A stretch of 64,000 nt of DNA from Caulobacter sp. 602-1 (GCF_003931565.1 NZ_RRYI01000008.1:1-64000), one strand, 5' to 3'; counted from the stretch's first letter, positions 52,857-62,013 are shown. The notes: generated from the sequence alone by a model not told the origin. Made by a program: numbers and translations.

Positions 52857-55013
52857 GTGCGTAAGCTTCTGACCGTTCTCTTCGCTTCAACGAGCCTGAT
52901 GACCATCACCCCCGCGATCGCCGCAGAATCAAAGATGTCAGCCGACCAGCCCAAGGCCGCCGAAGAAGCCCGCACCCCGCTGACCGAGCTGGGCAAGAAC
53001 GATCCCTATCTCTGGATGGAGGAGATCGAGGGCGCGCGCGCCATGGACTGGGCCAAGGCCCAGAACGCCAAGACGCTGCCCGTTCTGCAGGGTGACAAGC
53101 GCTATGCGGACCTGGAGGCCAAGGCCCTGGCGATCCTGAACGCCAAGGACCGCGTGCCCGGCGTTTCGTTCGCCGGCGACGGCTCCCTGCGCAACTTCTG
53201 GCAGGACGCCGACCACGTGCGCGGCGTCTGGCGCAAGACCAGCCTGGAGAGCTACCGCACGGCCGATCCGGCCTGGGAGACGATCCTCGACATCGACGCC
53301 CTGTCCAAGGTCGAAGGCGCCAACTGGGTGTTCAAGGGCGCGTCCTGCCTGCCGCCCGAGGACACGCGGTGCCTCGTGACCCTGTCGGACGGCGGCAAGG
53401 ACGCCGTGACGGTCCGGGAGTTCGACACCGCCACGAAGAGCTTTGTGTCGGATGGCTTCGTCCTTCCGGAGGGCAAGCAGAACTACACCTGGCTCGACAA
53501 GGACACCCTGCTGGTCGGCCGCGAGTGGAAGCCGGGCGAGCTGACCAAGTCGGGCTATGCCTATGTCCTGAAGACCCTGAAGCGCGGCCAGACCCTGGAC
53601 CAGGCGGTCGAGGTGTTCCGGGGCGTCGACACCGACGTCTCGGTCAATCCGTTCGTTCTGCGCGACGCCGACGGCAAGGCCGTGGCGGTGATGGCCGGCC
53701 GAGGCGTGACCTTCTTCGAGGCGGAAACCTATCTGATCGAGGGCGACAAGCCCGTGAAGCTGGATTTGCCGCTGAAGAGCTCGGTCCAGGGCTATGTCGC
53801 CGGTCAGATGATCGTGCTGATGGAGCAGGACTGGAAGGGCTTCAAGACCGGCGACCTGGTCAGCTTCGACCTGGCCAGGCTGAAGGCCGCGCCGGACCAC
53901 GCCGTGGCGACGCTGGTGCTGCGCCCGACGGCCCGCCAATCGGTCGAACAGGTGACCACCACGCGCACCAAGCTGGTCGTGGGTCTGCTCGACAACGTCA
54001 AGGGCGCGGCGCGGGTCCTGACCCACGGCCCGAACGGCTGGACCTCGCAAACGCTGGACCTGCCGGCCAACAGCGCCATCGGCCTGGGTTCGACCGCCGA
54101 AAAGGACGAGCGCCTGTTCGTCACCGCCACCGGCTACCTGGCTCCGACCACCTACTGGCTGGCCGACGCCGGCACGTTGAAGCTGGAACAGGTCAAGGCC
54201 TCGCCGGCGCGCTTCGACGCCGGGGCCCACGTGGTCGAGCAGTTCGAGGCGACCAGCACCGACGGCGCCAGGATCCCCTACTTCGTCGTGCGGCCGAAAG
54301 GCCTCGAGTACGACGGCCAGGCCCCCACCCTGCTCTACGCCTATGGCGGCTTCCAGGTGCCGCTGACCCCCGGCTATTCGGGCGTGATGGGCAAGCTTTG
54401 GCTGGAGCGCGGCGGCACGTACGTCGTCGCCAACATCCGGGGCGGCGGCGAGTTCGGCCCGGCCTGGCACGAGGCCGGCCTGAAGGCCAACCGCCAGAAG
54501 GTCTATGATGACTTCTTCGCCGTCTCCCAGGACCTGATCGCGCGGAAGATCACCTCGCCCCGTCGCCTGGGAATCATGGGCGGCAGCAACGGCGGCCTGC
54601 TGATGGGCGTGGCCCTGACCCAGCGGCCCGAGCTCTACAACGCCATCGTCGTTCAGGTGCCGCTGTTCGACATGATCCGATACAGCCAGATCGGGGCTGG
54701 CGCCTCGTGGGTGGGCGAGTATGGCGACCCGGCCATACCGTCCGAGCGGGCCGTGATCGCCAAGTACGACCCCTATTCCAACCTCAAGGCCGGCCAGAAG
54801 TACCCCGAGGTGTTCATCGAGACCTCCACCAAGGACGACCGGGTCCATCCGGCCCACGCCCGCAAGGCGGCCGCCAAGCTCGAGGCCCTGGGCTATCCGG
54901 TGCTCTATTACGAGAACATCGACGGCGGGCACGCGGCCAGCGCCAACCTGGCCGAAACCGCCCGCCGCCAGGCGCTGGAATATGTCTATCTCAGCCGCAA
55001 GCTGATGGATTGA
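52857..55013 (+). CDS. Prolyl oligopeptidase-family serine peptidase (S9A), copy 2
   Basis: A 718-residue paralogue of the preceding gene, same layout: signal peptide (MRKLLTVLFASTSLMTITPAIAA), propeller, hydrolase; MGGSNGGLLMG nucleophile (Ser about 577), STKDDRVHPAH, DGGHAASA. GTG start immediately after the stop of copy 1 (TAA-GTG), so an operon. Long shared segments (KAQN.KTLP, NFWQDxxHVRGVWR, GGKDAVTVREFD) show tandem duplication. Hairpin GCGCGGCGTT...AACGCCGCGC follows at 55021-55048. Confidence 0.93.
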   Translation: MRKLLTVLFASTSLMTITPAIAAESKMSADQPKAAEEARTPLTELGKNDPYLWMEEIEGARAMDWAKAQNAKTLPVLQGDKRYADLEAKALAILNAKDRVPGVSFAGDGSLRNFWQDADHVRGVWRKTSLESYRTADPAWETILDIDALSKVEGANWVFKGASCLPPEDTRCLVTLSDGGKDAVTVREFDTATKSFVSDGFVLPEGKQNYTWLDKDTLLVGREWKPGELTKSGYAYVLKTLKRGQTLDQAVEVFRGVDTDVSVNPFVLRDADGKAVAVMAGRGVTFFEAETYLIEGDKPVKLDLPLKSSVQGYVAGQMIVLMEQDWKGFKTGDLVSFDLARLKAAPDHAVATLVLRPTARQSVEQVTTTRTKLVVGLLDNVKGAARVLTHGPNGWTSQTLDLPANSAIGLGSTAEKDERLFVTATGYLAPTTYWLADAGTLKLEQVKASPARFDAGAHVVEQFEATSTDGARIPYFVVRPKGLEYDGQAPTLLYAYGGFQVPLTPGYSGVMGKLWLERGGTYVVANIRGGGEFGPAWHEAGLKANRQKVYDDFFAVSQDLIARKITSPRRLGIMGGSNGGLLMGVALTQRPELYNAIVVQVPLFDMIRYSQIGAGASWVGEYGDPAIPSERAVIAKYDPYSNLKAGQKYPEVFIETSTKDDRVHPAHARKAAAKLEALGYPVLYYENIDGGHAASANLAETARRQALEYVYLSRKLMD

Positions 55014-55020
55014 GCGGGCT

Positions 55021-55048
55021 GCGCGGCGTTTTCGGATAACGCCGCGCC
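55021..55048 (+). terminator. Hairpin after the S9 peptidase pair
   Basis: GCGCGGCGTT - TTCGGATA - ACGCCGCGC with no T-tract; stable stem, termination uncertain. Confidence 0.5.
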
Positions 55049-55079
55049 GTCAACCCAAACGAAAGTTATCGGCGTCAGG

Positions 55080-56198
55080 ATGCGCTCCGACAAAGCTGTC
55101 GGATCCGTCACAGTGCCCATCCAAGTCGTCAAAGCCCTGGACCTTTCCCCCGCCGACATCGCGCGGTGGATGGAGCTGCAGCGTAGCCAGGCGCGGCTGG
55201 ACTCGCCGTTCCTGTCGCCGCACTGGGCCTTGGCGGTCGCCCGCGCCCAGGGCGACAAGGGCGAGGCCGTCAAGGTCGCGATCGTGCGCGGCGCCGAGGG
55301 CGAAGCCCTGGCCTTTCTTCCAGCCCGCATCCGCCAGGGCGTGGCCATGCCGGCCGGCGCGCCGATGTGCGACTATCAGGCCCTGGTCTCGGCCCCGGGC
55401 GTCGCGGTCAATCCGCGCGACCTGCTGGCGGCCCTGCACGCCTCGCGCATCGACTTCTGTCACATGCTGGCCGACGACGAGACCCTGGCCCGCCACGGGC
55501 GTGGTCAGGCGGACTCCTGGATCATCGAACTGCCAGACGGCTACGAGGCCTACGCCGCCGAGCGCAAGGCCGCCAATGTCGGCGTGCTCAAGGACATCGA
55601 CAAGAAGCGCCGCAAGGCCGAGCGCGAGGTCGGGCCCTCGCGCTACACGGCCATGTCGGAAAGCCGCGCCGACTTCGACCAGTTGATCGCCTGGAAGCGG
55701 GCTCAGCTGCTGGCCACCGGCCAGACCGACCTCTTCAAGACGCCCTGGGTCAATGACCTCGTCGAGGCGCTGTTCCAGAATCGCGCCCCCCACTTCGGCG
55801 GCGGGCTCTATACCCTGCATCTGGGAGACCAGTTGGCGGCCGTGCACCTGCACCTGCGCGGCGAGCACACGATCCACGGCTGGCTGATCGCCCACAATCC
55901 CGAGCTCGACCGCTATTCGCCCGGCATGCTGCTGTTCCAGGACATCCTGAAGAGCATGGACGGCGCGGACTATTCGCGTCTGGACCTCGGCACGGGCGAC
56001 TACCGGTTCAAGCGTGAGCTGTCCAACGCCCGTCAGACGGTGGTGTTCGGCTTCCTGGGCTCGCCCTCGCTGCCGACCCTGGTCCGCCACGCCGCCTACG
56101 GCATGCGCAGCGTCGCCGAATCCCTGCCGCTGGGCCGGATCTCCGAAATCCCCGGCAAGGCCATGCGCCGCATCGATCTGCTGCGCGGCCTGCACTGA
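55080..56198 (+). CDS. hfsK: GNAT-fold acetyltransferase, HfsK-like (CelD/BcsL family)
   Basis: A 372-residue protein with the CelD/BcsL acetyltransferase (GNAT) pattern: ARWMELQRSQARLDSPFLSPHW near the N-terminus, KDIDKKRRKAEREVGPSRY, AAVHLHLRGEHTIHGWLIAHN, YSPGMLLFQDILKSM, LDLGTGDYRFKRELSNA. In C. crescentus HfsK is a c-di-GMP-responsive protein of this fold required for holdfast cohesion. The assignment rests on remembered family pattern and on neighbours (S9 peptidases, mla, creS). No ATG overlap with neighbours. Confidence 0.68.
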   Translation: MRSDKAVGSVTVPIQVVKALDLSPADIARWMELQRSQARLDSPFLSPHWALAVARAQGDKGEAVKVAIVRGAEGEALAFLPARIRQGVAMPAGAPMCDYQALVSAPGVAVNPRDLLAALHASRIDFCHMLADDETLARHGRGQADSWIIELPDGYEAYAAERKAANVGVLKDIDKKRRKAEREVGPSRYTAMSESRADFDQLIAWKRAQLLATGQTDLFKTPWVNDLVEALFQNRAPHFGGGLYTLHLGDQLAAVHLHLRGEHTIHGWLIAHNPELDRYSPGMLLFQDILKSMDGADYSRLDLGTGDYRFKRELSNARQTVVFGFLGSPSLPTLVRHAAYGMRSVAESLPLGRISEIPGKAMRRIDLLRGLH

Positions 56199-56201
56199 CC
56201 C

Positions 56202-56537
56202 CTAGTGAAGGGCGTTGATCCGCATGGCGCGCGGATCAACCGAACCGGCCGCCCAGGCGCGGGTCCAGCCGTATTTCAGCTCGCCCTCGCGGAAGGCGAA
56301 ACGGTCCAGGTGCTTGGCGACCACGTCCTCCAGCCGGGCCAGACCCTCGAGGTCGGCGGCCTCGACGGTGATGTCGAGGCCATCGGGATGGGCCACCATC
56401 CGGCAGGTTCCCAACGGCAGCGGAAACACGGCCGAGGTCTCGTCATAGGCGACCTCGAACTTGTGGCTCCAGTGCTTGGCCAGTTGGGTCATGTAACGGG
56501 CCGCCTTGTCGGTGGCGACGCGAGCGTGGCTTTCCAT
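56202..56537 (-). CDS. DUF2218 protein
   Basis: A 111-residue protein with DUF2218 pattern: ARVATDKAARYMTQLAKHWSHKF and LARLEDVVAKHLDRFAF. The family is often linked to siderophore-interaction and iron genes. Adjacent to and in the same direction as the PadR regulator (17 bp gap), so probably co-transcribed. Good GGAGGG ribosome-binding site. Confidence 0.88.
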   Translation of the reverse strand: MESHARVATDKAARYMTQLAKHWSHKFEVAYDETSAVFPLPLGTCRMVAHPDGLDITVEAADLEGLARLEDVVAKHLDRFAFREGELKYGWTRAWAAGSVDPRAMRINALH

Positions 56538-56554
56538 GCCGTCCCTCCTTCCGC

Positions 56555-57145
56555 TTAGATGGCTTCGATGACCGCCGCGGCGTCGTCCATGGCCTTGGCG
56601 ATGGCGGCGATCTGCTCGGCGCTCAGTTGGCCGCCGTGCAGCTTGAGACGCAGCGCGGTCTTGAGGTTCTCCCGAGCCCGCATGATCTGCGGCGAGAAGG
56701 CGGCGCTGGCGGACGCGGCCTCGGCCATGCGCTCGAACAGCGAACGGACGGGCGCGTCGTTGCTGGCCAGGAACGCCTCGCCTTCCGGCGTGATCGTGTA
56801 GAGCTTCTTGCCGCCGCCGGCGTCGCTGGCGGTGACGTAGCCCAGCTCTTCCAGCAGGGTCAGGGTCGGATAGACCACGCCCGGGCTCGGGCTATAGGCG
56901 CCGCCGGCCGCCGTCTCGATGGCCTTGATCAGTTCGTAGCCGTGGCTGGGCTTCTCGGCGATCAGCTTGAGAACCACGAAGCGCAGGTCGCCATGATCGA
57001 AGAACCGGCCCATTCGGCCGCCGCGACCGCGCGGGCCGCCATGATGACCGGCGGGACCGCCGTGGAAACCGAAGGGATGACGGCCGTGATGCTCGTCGGC
57101 CTGACCGCGCCAGTGGCCGCGGTGATGGTGATGTCGTCCAAACAT
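56555..57145 (-). CDS. PadR-family regulator with His-rich N-terminus (YqjI-like)
   Basis: A 196-residue protein: the first about 45 residues are His/Gly/Arg-rich (GRHHHHRGHWRGQADEHHGR), then a PadR winged helix (LRFVVLKLIAEKPSHGYELI, PSPGVVYPTLTLLEELGYV) and a C-terminal helical part. E. coli YqjI, a nickel-responsive repressor, has the same architecture and regulates a siderophore-interacting protein. The His-rich segment is likely a metal sensor. Autoregulation is suggested by the repeats at 57168-57231. Confidence 0.9.
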   Translation of the reverse strand: MFGRHHHHRGHWRGQADEHHGRHPFGFHGGPAGHHGGPRGRGGRMGRFFDHGDLRFVVLKLIAEKPSHGYELIKAIETAAGGAYSPSPGVVYPTLTLLEELGYVTASDAGGGKKLYTITPEGEAFLASNDAPVRSLFERMAEAASASAAFSPQIMRARENLKTALRLKLHGGQLSAEQIAAIAKAMDDAAAVIEAI

Positions 57146-57167
57146 TGTGTTTTAGATCCTGTTTCGT

Positions 57168-57231
57168 TATATCGGATTTATAGATATATCGGATCTGAAT
57201 TGCGTCAAGAGCTATTTTCGATATATCGGAT
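57168..57231. promoter_or_regulatory. Triple ATATCGGAT direct repeats upstream of padR
   Basis: TATATCGGAT at 57168-57177, ATATATCGGAT at 57184-57194 and again at 57221-57231, all on the plus strand in the AT-rich padR/mlaA gap. AT-rich sequence is conspicuous in this GC-rich region. Probable PadR operator. Confidence 0.65.
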
Positions 57232-57397
57232 TATGTCGGAAAACACGACGCCGCGACGTCGCCGCTTTGCGACCGGCTGGTTCAAGTCAGGGCGATTTGA
57301 AGCAAGGCCGCCCAACGTGGCCGAAATACAACGTAATCAGTCTTGATACGGATTGCGGCGTGAATACATGCCGGCGTGTAGACTCAGGAGCACGGGC

Positions 57398-58252
57398 TTG
57401 AACGACCAGGATAACGGCCTCCGCCACAGGGCGACCGGTCGGCGCATCGCCGCCATGGGGCTTGCCGCGGCCGCCAGCCTGGCGACGTTCTCGCCGGCCC
57501 TTGCTCAAGAACAGGGCGTTAAGGGCCAGTCGGTCGGCACCACCGCGAACGTCGAGGCGGCCAACGATCCGCTGGAAGGTTTCAATCGGGGTTCCTTCAA
57601 GCTGGGCATGGGCCTGGACCACGTGATCCTGGCGCCGATCGCCCACGGCTACATGGCGGTCACGCCCCGCGTGGTCCGCAACCGGGTCAGCTCGGCGGTC
57701 TATAATCTGGGCGAGCCGAACACCGTCATGAACATGGTTCTGCAGGGCAAGCCCAAGCAGGCCATGCGGTCGACCACCCGCTTCGTGGTCAATTCGACCG
57801 TCGGGGTGCTGGGCCTGTTCGACGTGGCCTCCAAGATGAACCTGCCGCGCCGCGATTCCGATTTCGGCCAGACCTTTGGCAAATGGGGCGCCAAGCCCGG
57901 CGCCTATCTCTATGTACCCCTGATGGGTCCGCTGAACGTCCGCGACGGCGTCGGCCGCGTCCTGGACATCGTCACCGACCCCGTCTCGCTGTATGTCGGC
58001 GGCCTGTCCACCGACTTCGGCAAGGCCCGGACCGGCGTGACCATCGTCGACGTGCGCTCGAACGCCGACCCGGCGTTCCAGGCCTTGAAGGACGCCGCCG
58101 ACCCCTATGTCACCACCCGTTCGGCCTACACCCAGTATCGCGAGGCCTTCATCCGCGAAGCGACCGGCGACGCCGAGGTGCTTCCCGACTTCGATGCGCC
58201 GCCCCCGGAAGCTCCGCCCCAGGACGCTTCACCCGCGGCGCCCAAACCATGA
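57398..58252 (+). CDS. mlaA: MlaA/VacJ outer-membrane lipid asymmetry protein
   Basis: A 284-residue MlaA-type protein. Signal region (RRIAAMGLAAAASLATFSPALA), then NDPLEGFNRGSFKLGMGLDHVI, GEPNTVMNMVLQGK, FVVNSTVGVLGLFDVASKM and DFGQTFGKWG, all typical. I choose TTG 57398, which has AGGAG seven bases upstream; ATG 57368 is the other option. No lipobox Cys is evident. It extracts mislocalised phospholipids from the outer membrane, handing them to MlaC. Confidence 0.9.
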   Translation: MNDQDNGLRHRATGRRIAAMGLAAAASLATFSPALAQEQGVKGQSVGTTANVEAANDPLEGFNRGSFKLGMGLDHVILAPIAHGYMAVTPRVVRNRVSSAVYNLGEPNTVMNMVLQGKPKQAMRSTTRFVVNSTVGVLGLFDVASKMNLPRRDSDFGQTFGKWGAKPGAYLYVPLMGPLNVRDGVGRVLDIVTDPVSLYVGGLSTDFGKARTGVTIVDVRSNADPAFQALKDAADPYVTTRSAYTQYREAFIREATGDAEVLPDFDAPPPEAPPQDASPAAPKP

Positions 58253-58914
58253 CCGGTAAGACCATGACCAACACCCCCTCCACCCGGCGCGGCGCCAACG
58301 CCGCGCTTTTGGCGTTCTTCGGAGCTGTCGCGATCGGCGGTCCGGCCCTGGCCCAGAACAGCGCCCGCGACGCCGGCGCCGAGGCCTTCGTCCAGACCAA
58401 GGCCCAGCGCGTGATCACCGTGCTGGCCAACAAGACCATGAGCGACGCCCAGAAGACCCAGGTTTTCCACCAGGCGGTGGACGAACTGGCCGACGTGCCG
58501 CGCATCACCAACTTCGTGCTGGGCAAATACGCCCGCACCATCACGCCCGAACAACGGGCCCGCTTCACGCCGGTGTTCCGCGCCTATGCCGAGAACGTCT
58601 ATCAGAGCCGCATCGACGACTATCGCGGCGAGCAGCTGAAGGTGGTCGGCTCGGTGGTCAACAAGCCGGGCGACGTGACGGTCAAGACCCTGATCTCGGG
58701 CGGCCAGATCACCCAGCCCCTGCCCGTATCCTGGCGCGTGCTGGGCGGCGGCCAGACCTGGAAGGTCGTCGACGTCCAGTTCAAGGGCATCTGGCTGGCC
58801 ATCACCCAGCAGCAGGACTTCGTCTCGACGATCGACAACGCCGGCGGCAACATCGACGTGCTGATCAATCAACTCCAGAAGGGCGGCTCGGCGCCTTCTG
58901 GCCGCCGCAAGTAG
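58249..58914 (+). CDS. mlaC: Periplasmic phospholipid-binding protein MlaC
   Basis: A 221-residue protein with signal peptide (NAALLAFFGAVAIGGPALA) and MlaC/Ttg2D pattern: VLANKTMSDAQKTQVFHQAV, FVLGKYARTITPEQRARFTPVF, YQSRIDDYRGEQLKV, GIWLAITQQQDF. Ferries lipids to the MlaFED complex. ATG overlaps the mlaA stop (ATGA). Confidence 0.92.
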   Translation: MTGKTMTNTPSTRRGANAALLAFFGAVAIGGPALAQNSARDAGAEAFVQTKAQRVITVLANKTMSDAQKTQVFHQAVDELADVPRITNFVLGKYARTITPEQRARFTPVFRAYAENVYQSRIDDYRGEQLKVVGSVVNKPGDVTVKTLISGGQITQPLPVSWRVLGGGQTWKVVDVQFKGIWLAITQQQDFVSTIDNAGGNIDVLINQLQKGGSAPSGRRK

Positions 58915-58953
58915 CGGCGGGACGACAGGCTTAAAGACCAAGGGGATTTGGCA

Positions 58954-59463
58954 TTGCGCGAACAATGGGCCGAGACGGCCATGGGCGTCGTCGTCCTCGC
59001 CCTGGCGGCGGGGTTCCTGATCTATTCGCTCAGCGTGGGCGGCGTTCACATGAAGAGCGGAAACTATGAGATCAACGCCAAGTTCGGCGAGGCCGGCTCG
59101 CTGGCCCCGGGCGCGGCGGTGAGCGTGGCCGGCGTCAAGGTCGGCACCGTCTCGCAGATCACCCTGGAGCCGAAAACCTTCCTCGCCGTGGCCAAGCTGA
59201 GCATCGACCCGACCGTGAAGCTGCCGTCGGACTCGACCGCCAAGATCACCAGCGACAGCCTGCTGGGCGGCGCGCACGTCTCGATCGCGCCGGGCGCGGC
59301 CATGGACGACATCAAGCCGGGCGGCCAGATCGAGAACACGCAAGGCGCCGTGGACATCTTCGGCCTGATCGGTTCGGTGATCCGTCCGCAGGGTGGTTCG
59401 GATGCGACGGCTTCGTCGGACTCCGCCGCGCCGGCCGCCTCGCAACCCGCCGTGAGCTACTGA
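58954..59463 (+). CDS. mlaD: MCE-domain lipid-transport protein MlaD
   Basis: A 169-residue protein: transmembrane anchor (TAMGVVVLALAAGFLIYSL) and an MCE domain with AGSLAPGAAVSVAGVKVG. A short Ser/Ala tail follows. TTG 58954 fits the family start (REQWAETA) and the AGGGG box nine bases before it; TTG 58948 is possible. Confidence 0.9.
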   Translation: MREQWAETAMGVVVLALAAGFLIYSLSVGGVHMKSGNYEINAKFGEAGSLAPGAAVSVAGVKVGTVSQITLEPKTFLAVAKLSIDPTVKLPSDSTAKITSDSLLGGAHVSIAPGAAMDDIKPGGQIENTQGAVDIFGLIGSVIRPQGGSDATASSDSAAPAASQPAVSY

Positions 59464-59464
59464 C

Positions 59465-60286
59465 ATGACCGCGGTCGAGGCGACACAGCGGGTCGCCCCT
59501 CGTTCTCCTGGCAATCCCGTTCGGGCTCTGGGTCGCTCGACCCTGGCCGCCGTGCGCATGGTCGGGTCGGTCGGCGTCTTCGCCGTGCGCGGCGTCGCCG
59601 CCGCCCTGACCCCGCCCTGGTTCCTCGGCCAGCTGTGGCGCCAGTTCGTGGCCATCGGCTTCTTCTCGCTGCCGGTCGTGGGCCTGACCGCCATCTTCAC
59701 CGGCGCGGCCCTGGCCCTGAACATCTTCACCGGCGGCGGGCGCTTCAACGCCGAGCAGGTGATGCCGCAGATCGTGGCCCTGGGGATCACCCGCGAACTG
59801 GGTCCGGTTCTGGCGGCGCTGATGCTGGCCGGCCGGGTCTCGGCCGCCATCGCCGCCGAGATCGGCGCCATGCGCGCGACCGAGCAGATCGACGCCATGC
59901 GCACCCTGTCGACCGACCCGTTCCGCTATCTGGTCGGCCCGCGCCTGCTGGCCGGCGTCCTGATGACGCCGCTGCTGACCGCGGTGGCCGACACCATCGG
60001 CGTCGCCGGCGGCTGGCTGGTCGCCACGCGGGTGCTGGACTTCAGCTCGGCCGTCTACATTCGCAATACCATCGACTTCCTGCAGAGCTGGGACATCGTC
60101 TCGGGCCTGATCAAGGCCGCGGTGTTCGGGTTCATCGTGGCGCTGATGGGCTGCTACCATGGCTACAACGCCAAGGGCGGGGCGCGGGGCGTCGGCCGGG
60201 CCACCACCCACGCGGTGGTCTCCTCGGCGATCCTGATCTTCGGCTCCGACTACCTCCTGACCACCCTCTTCACCCACGCTTCATGA
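59465..60286 (+). CDS. mlaE: ABC transporter permease MlaE
   Basis: A 273-residue permease: FTGAALALNIFTGGGRFN, VALGITRELGPVLAALMLAGRV, AEIGAMRATEQIDAMRTL and GVGRATTHAVVSS are the MlaE/TrmD-type hallmarks. Partner of MlaF and MlaD; no MlaB STAS protein is encoded in the operon. Confidence 0.95.
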   Translation: MTAVEATQRVAPRSPGNPVRALGRSTLAAVRMVGSVGVFAVRGVAAALTPPWFLGQLWRQFVAIGFFSLPVVGLTAIFTGAALALNIFTGGGRFNAEQVMPQIVALGITRELGPVLAALMLAGRVSAAIAAEIGAMRATEQIDAMRTLSTDPFRYLVGPRLLAGVLMTPLLTAVADTIGVAGGWLVATRVLDFSSAVYIRNTIDFLQSWDIVSGLIKAAVFGFIVALMGCYHGYNAKGGARGVGRATTHAVVSSAILIFGSDYLLTTLFTHAS

Positions 60287-61053
60287 CCGACGTGACCCCG
60301 AAACTCGCCTGGAAGGGCGTCACCAAGCGCTTCGAGGGCCGCGCGGTCCTCGACGGTCTCGACCTGTCGGTCGCGCCGGGCCGGTCGCTGGTCATCATCG
60401 GCGGCTCCGGCCAGGGCAAGTCGGTGACGATCAAGACCGCGCTGGGCCTGATGCGCCCGGACGCCGGCAAGATCGAGCTGGACGGCAAGAACACCGTCAC
60501 CCTGTCGGAAGGCGCCCGCCGCAAGCTGTTCTCCCGCGTGGGCGTGCTGTTCCAGGGCGCGGCCCTGTTCGACAGCCTGACCGTCTGGGAAAACGTCGCC
60601 TTCCGCCTGATCAACGCCGACGGCCTGAACCGCAAGGCGGCCAAGGAGAGGGCGATCGAGGCCCTGGAACAGGTGCGTCTGTCGCCCGACGTCGCCGACC
60701 GCTTCCCGTCCGAGCTGTCGGGCGGCATGCAGAAGCGCGCGGGTCTGGCCCGCGCCGTCGTCGCCCAGCCGGAGATCCTGTTCTTCGACGAACCGACCAC
60801 GGGCCTGGATCCGATCACGGCGGCGGCGATCAATGAGCTGATCTCCCACCAGGTGCGGCGCCTGGGCTCGACCGCCGTGTCGATCACCCACGACCTGGCC
60901 TCGGCCCAGACCATCGGCGACGAGATCGCCATGCTGCATGGCGGCAAGATCATCTGGCGCGGGCCGGCCGCCGAGCTGCGCACGACCGACAACCCGTATG
61001 TCCGCCAGTTCGTCGAAGGCCGCGCCGAGGGTCCGATCTCGCATGCGGTCTAG
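60283..61053 (+). CDS. mlaF: ABC transporter ATP-binding protein MlaF
   Basis: A 256-residue ATPase: Walker A GGSGQGKSV (about residues 38-46), signature LSGGMQKRAGLARA, Walker B ILFFDEPTTGLD. Starts ATG 60283, overlapping the mlaE stop (ATGA). Ends 30 bp before convergent oxyR, with a hairpin in between. Confidence 0.95.
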   Translation: MTDVTPKLAWKGVTKRFEGRAVLDGLDLSVAPGRSLVIIGGSGQGKSVTIKTALGLMRPDAGKIELDGKNTVTLSEGARRKLFSRVGVLFQGAALFDSLTVWENVAFRLINADGLNRKAAKERAIEALEQVRLSPDVADRFPSELSGGMQKRAGLARAVVAQPEILFFDEPTTGLDPITAAAINELISHQVRRLGSTAVSITHDLASAQTIGDEIAMLHGGKIIWRGPAAELRTTDNPYVRQFVEGRAEGPISHAV

Positions 61054-61060
61054 GATGTCG

Positions 61061-61084
61061 CGCGCCGCCAGACCGGCGGCGCGT
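61061..61084 (+). terminator. Bidirectional hairpin between mlaF and oxyR
   Basis: CGCGCCGCC - AGACC - GGCGGCGCG then TTAAGCTT. Serves mlaF and, read in the other direction, follows oxyR; the T-run is weak. Confidence 0.65.
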
Positions 61085-61989
61085 TAAGCTTCGGTTTCTC
61101 GCAGGGTTTCGGCCAGCAGCCGTCCCTCGACGCCACGGCTGGAACCGGCCCGCCAGGCCACCACGATCTCGCGGCTGGGATGTTCGGTCGCCAGCGGGCG
61201 GATCGTCAGCGCGGTCTTGTCGGCCAAGCCCGCGTGCACCGCCATGGCCGGCAGGAACGAGACGCCCAGGCCCGAGCCGATCATCTGCACCAGGGTCGGC
61301 AGCGAGGTGGCGGCGAAGGTCTCGTCGTCGCCCACGCCGCGCGGAGGCTCGAGGCCGCAGGCGGCCAGGGCGTGATCGCGCAGGCAGTGGCCGTCTTCCA
61401 GCAGGATCAGGTCGTCGCCCCGCAGGCTGTCGGGATCGACCCGCGTCGAGGCCGCCATCGGATGGTTGGCGGGCGCGGCGGCCAGCAGTTCATCGTCCTC
61501 GACATGGGCCCAGTCCAGGCCGGACATGTCGTAGGGCAGGGCGATCAACGCCGCGTCCAGGGCTCCGCTCTTCAAGGCCGCGATCAGGCGCTGGGTCAGG
61601 TCCTCGCGCAGGAACAGCTTCAGCTTCGGAAAGCGGTCGCGCAGGACGGGCAGGGCGCGCGGCAGCAGGTAGGGCGCCACGGTCGGGATCACGCCCAGGC
61701 GGAAGCGGCCCGCCAATGGCTGGCCCGCGCCGCGCGTGGCCTGCACCAGGTCCTCGGCCCGCGCGAGAATGTCTTCGGCTCGCCGCACCGCCTCCTGGCC
61801 GGCGGCGGTCAGGATCACCCCCGAGCGCGCCCGATCGACCACCGGCGCGCCCAGGATCTTTTCCAGTTCCTGGATGCCGGCCGACAGGGTGGGCTGGGTG
61901 ACATAGGCGCTCTCGGCGGCCCGGCTGAACGAGCCATGCTCCGAGAGAAGCTTCAGATATTGCAGTTGGCGAAGGGTCGGGAGAAGCAT
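61084..61989 (-). CDS. oxyR: Peroxide-sensing LysR regulator OxyR
   Basis: A 301-residue LysR regulator. HTH MLLPTLRQLQYLKLLSEHGSFSRAAE; both redox cysteines are present in GHCLRDHALAACG (residues 202 and 211), the E. coli Cys199/Cys208 pair. Oxidation forms their disulfide and activates peroxide-defence genes. Divergent from ahpD; site at 61999-62013. Confidence 0.95.
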   Translation of the reverse strand: MLLPTLRQLQYLKLLSEHGSFSRAAESAYVTQPTLSAGIQELEKILGAPVVDRARSGVILTAAGQEAVRRAEDILARAEDLVQATRGAGQPLAGRFRLGVIPTVAPYLLPRALPVLRDRFPKLKLFLREDLTQRLIAALKSGALDAALIALPYDMSGLDWAHVEDDELLAAAPANHPMAASTRVDPDSLRGDDLILLEDGHCLRDHALAACGLEPPRGVGDDETFAATSLPTLVQMIGSGLGVSFLPAMAVHAGLADKTALTIRPLATEHPSREIVVAWRAGSSRGVEGRLLAETLRETEA

Positions 61990-61998
61990 GGCCTTTAT

Positions 61999-62013
61999 AT
62001 AGGCCGCATCTAT
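61999..62013. promoter_or_regulatory. OxyR half-site, ATAG-N7-CTAT
   Basis: ATAG-GCCGCAT-CTAT matches the OxyR half-site exactly. A second CTAT-N7-ATAT lies at 62028-62042, off the 11-bp register. 10 bp upstream of oxyR, consistent with autoregulation. Confidence 0.6.
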
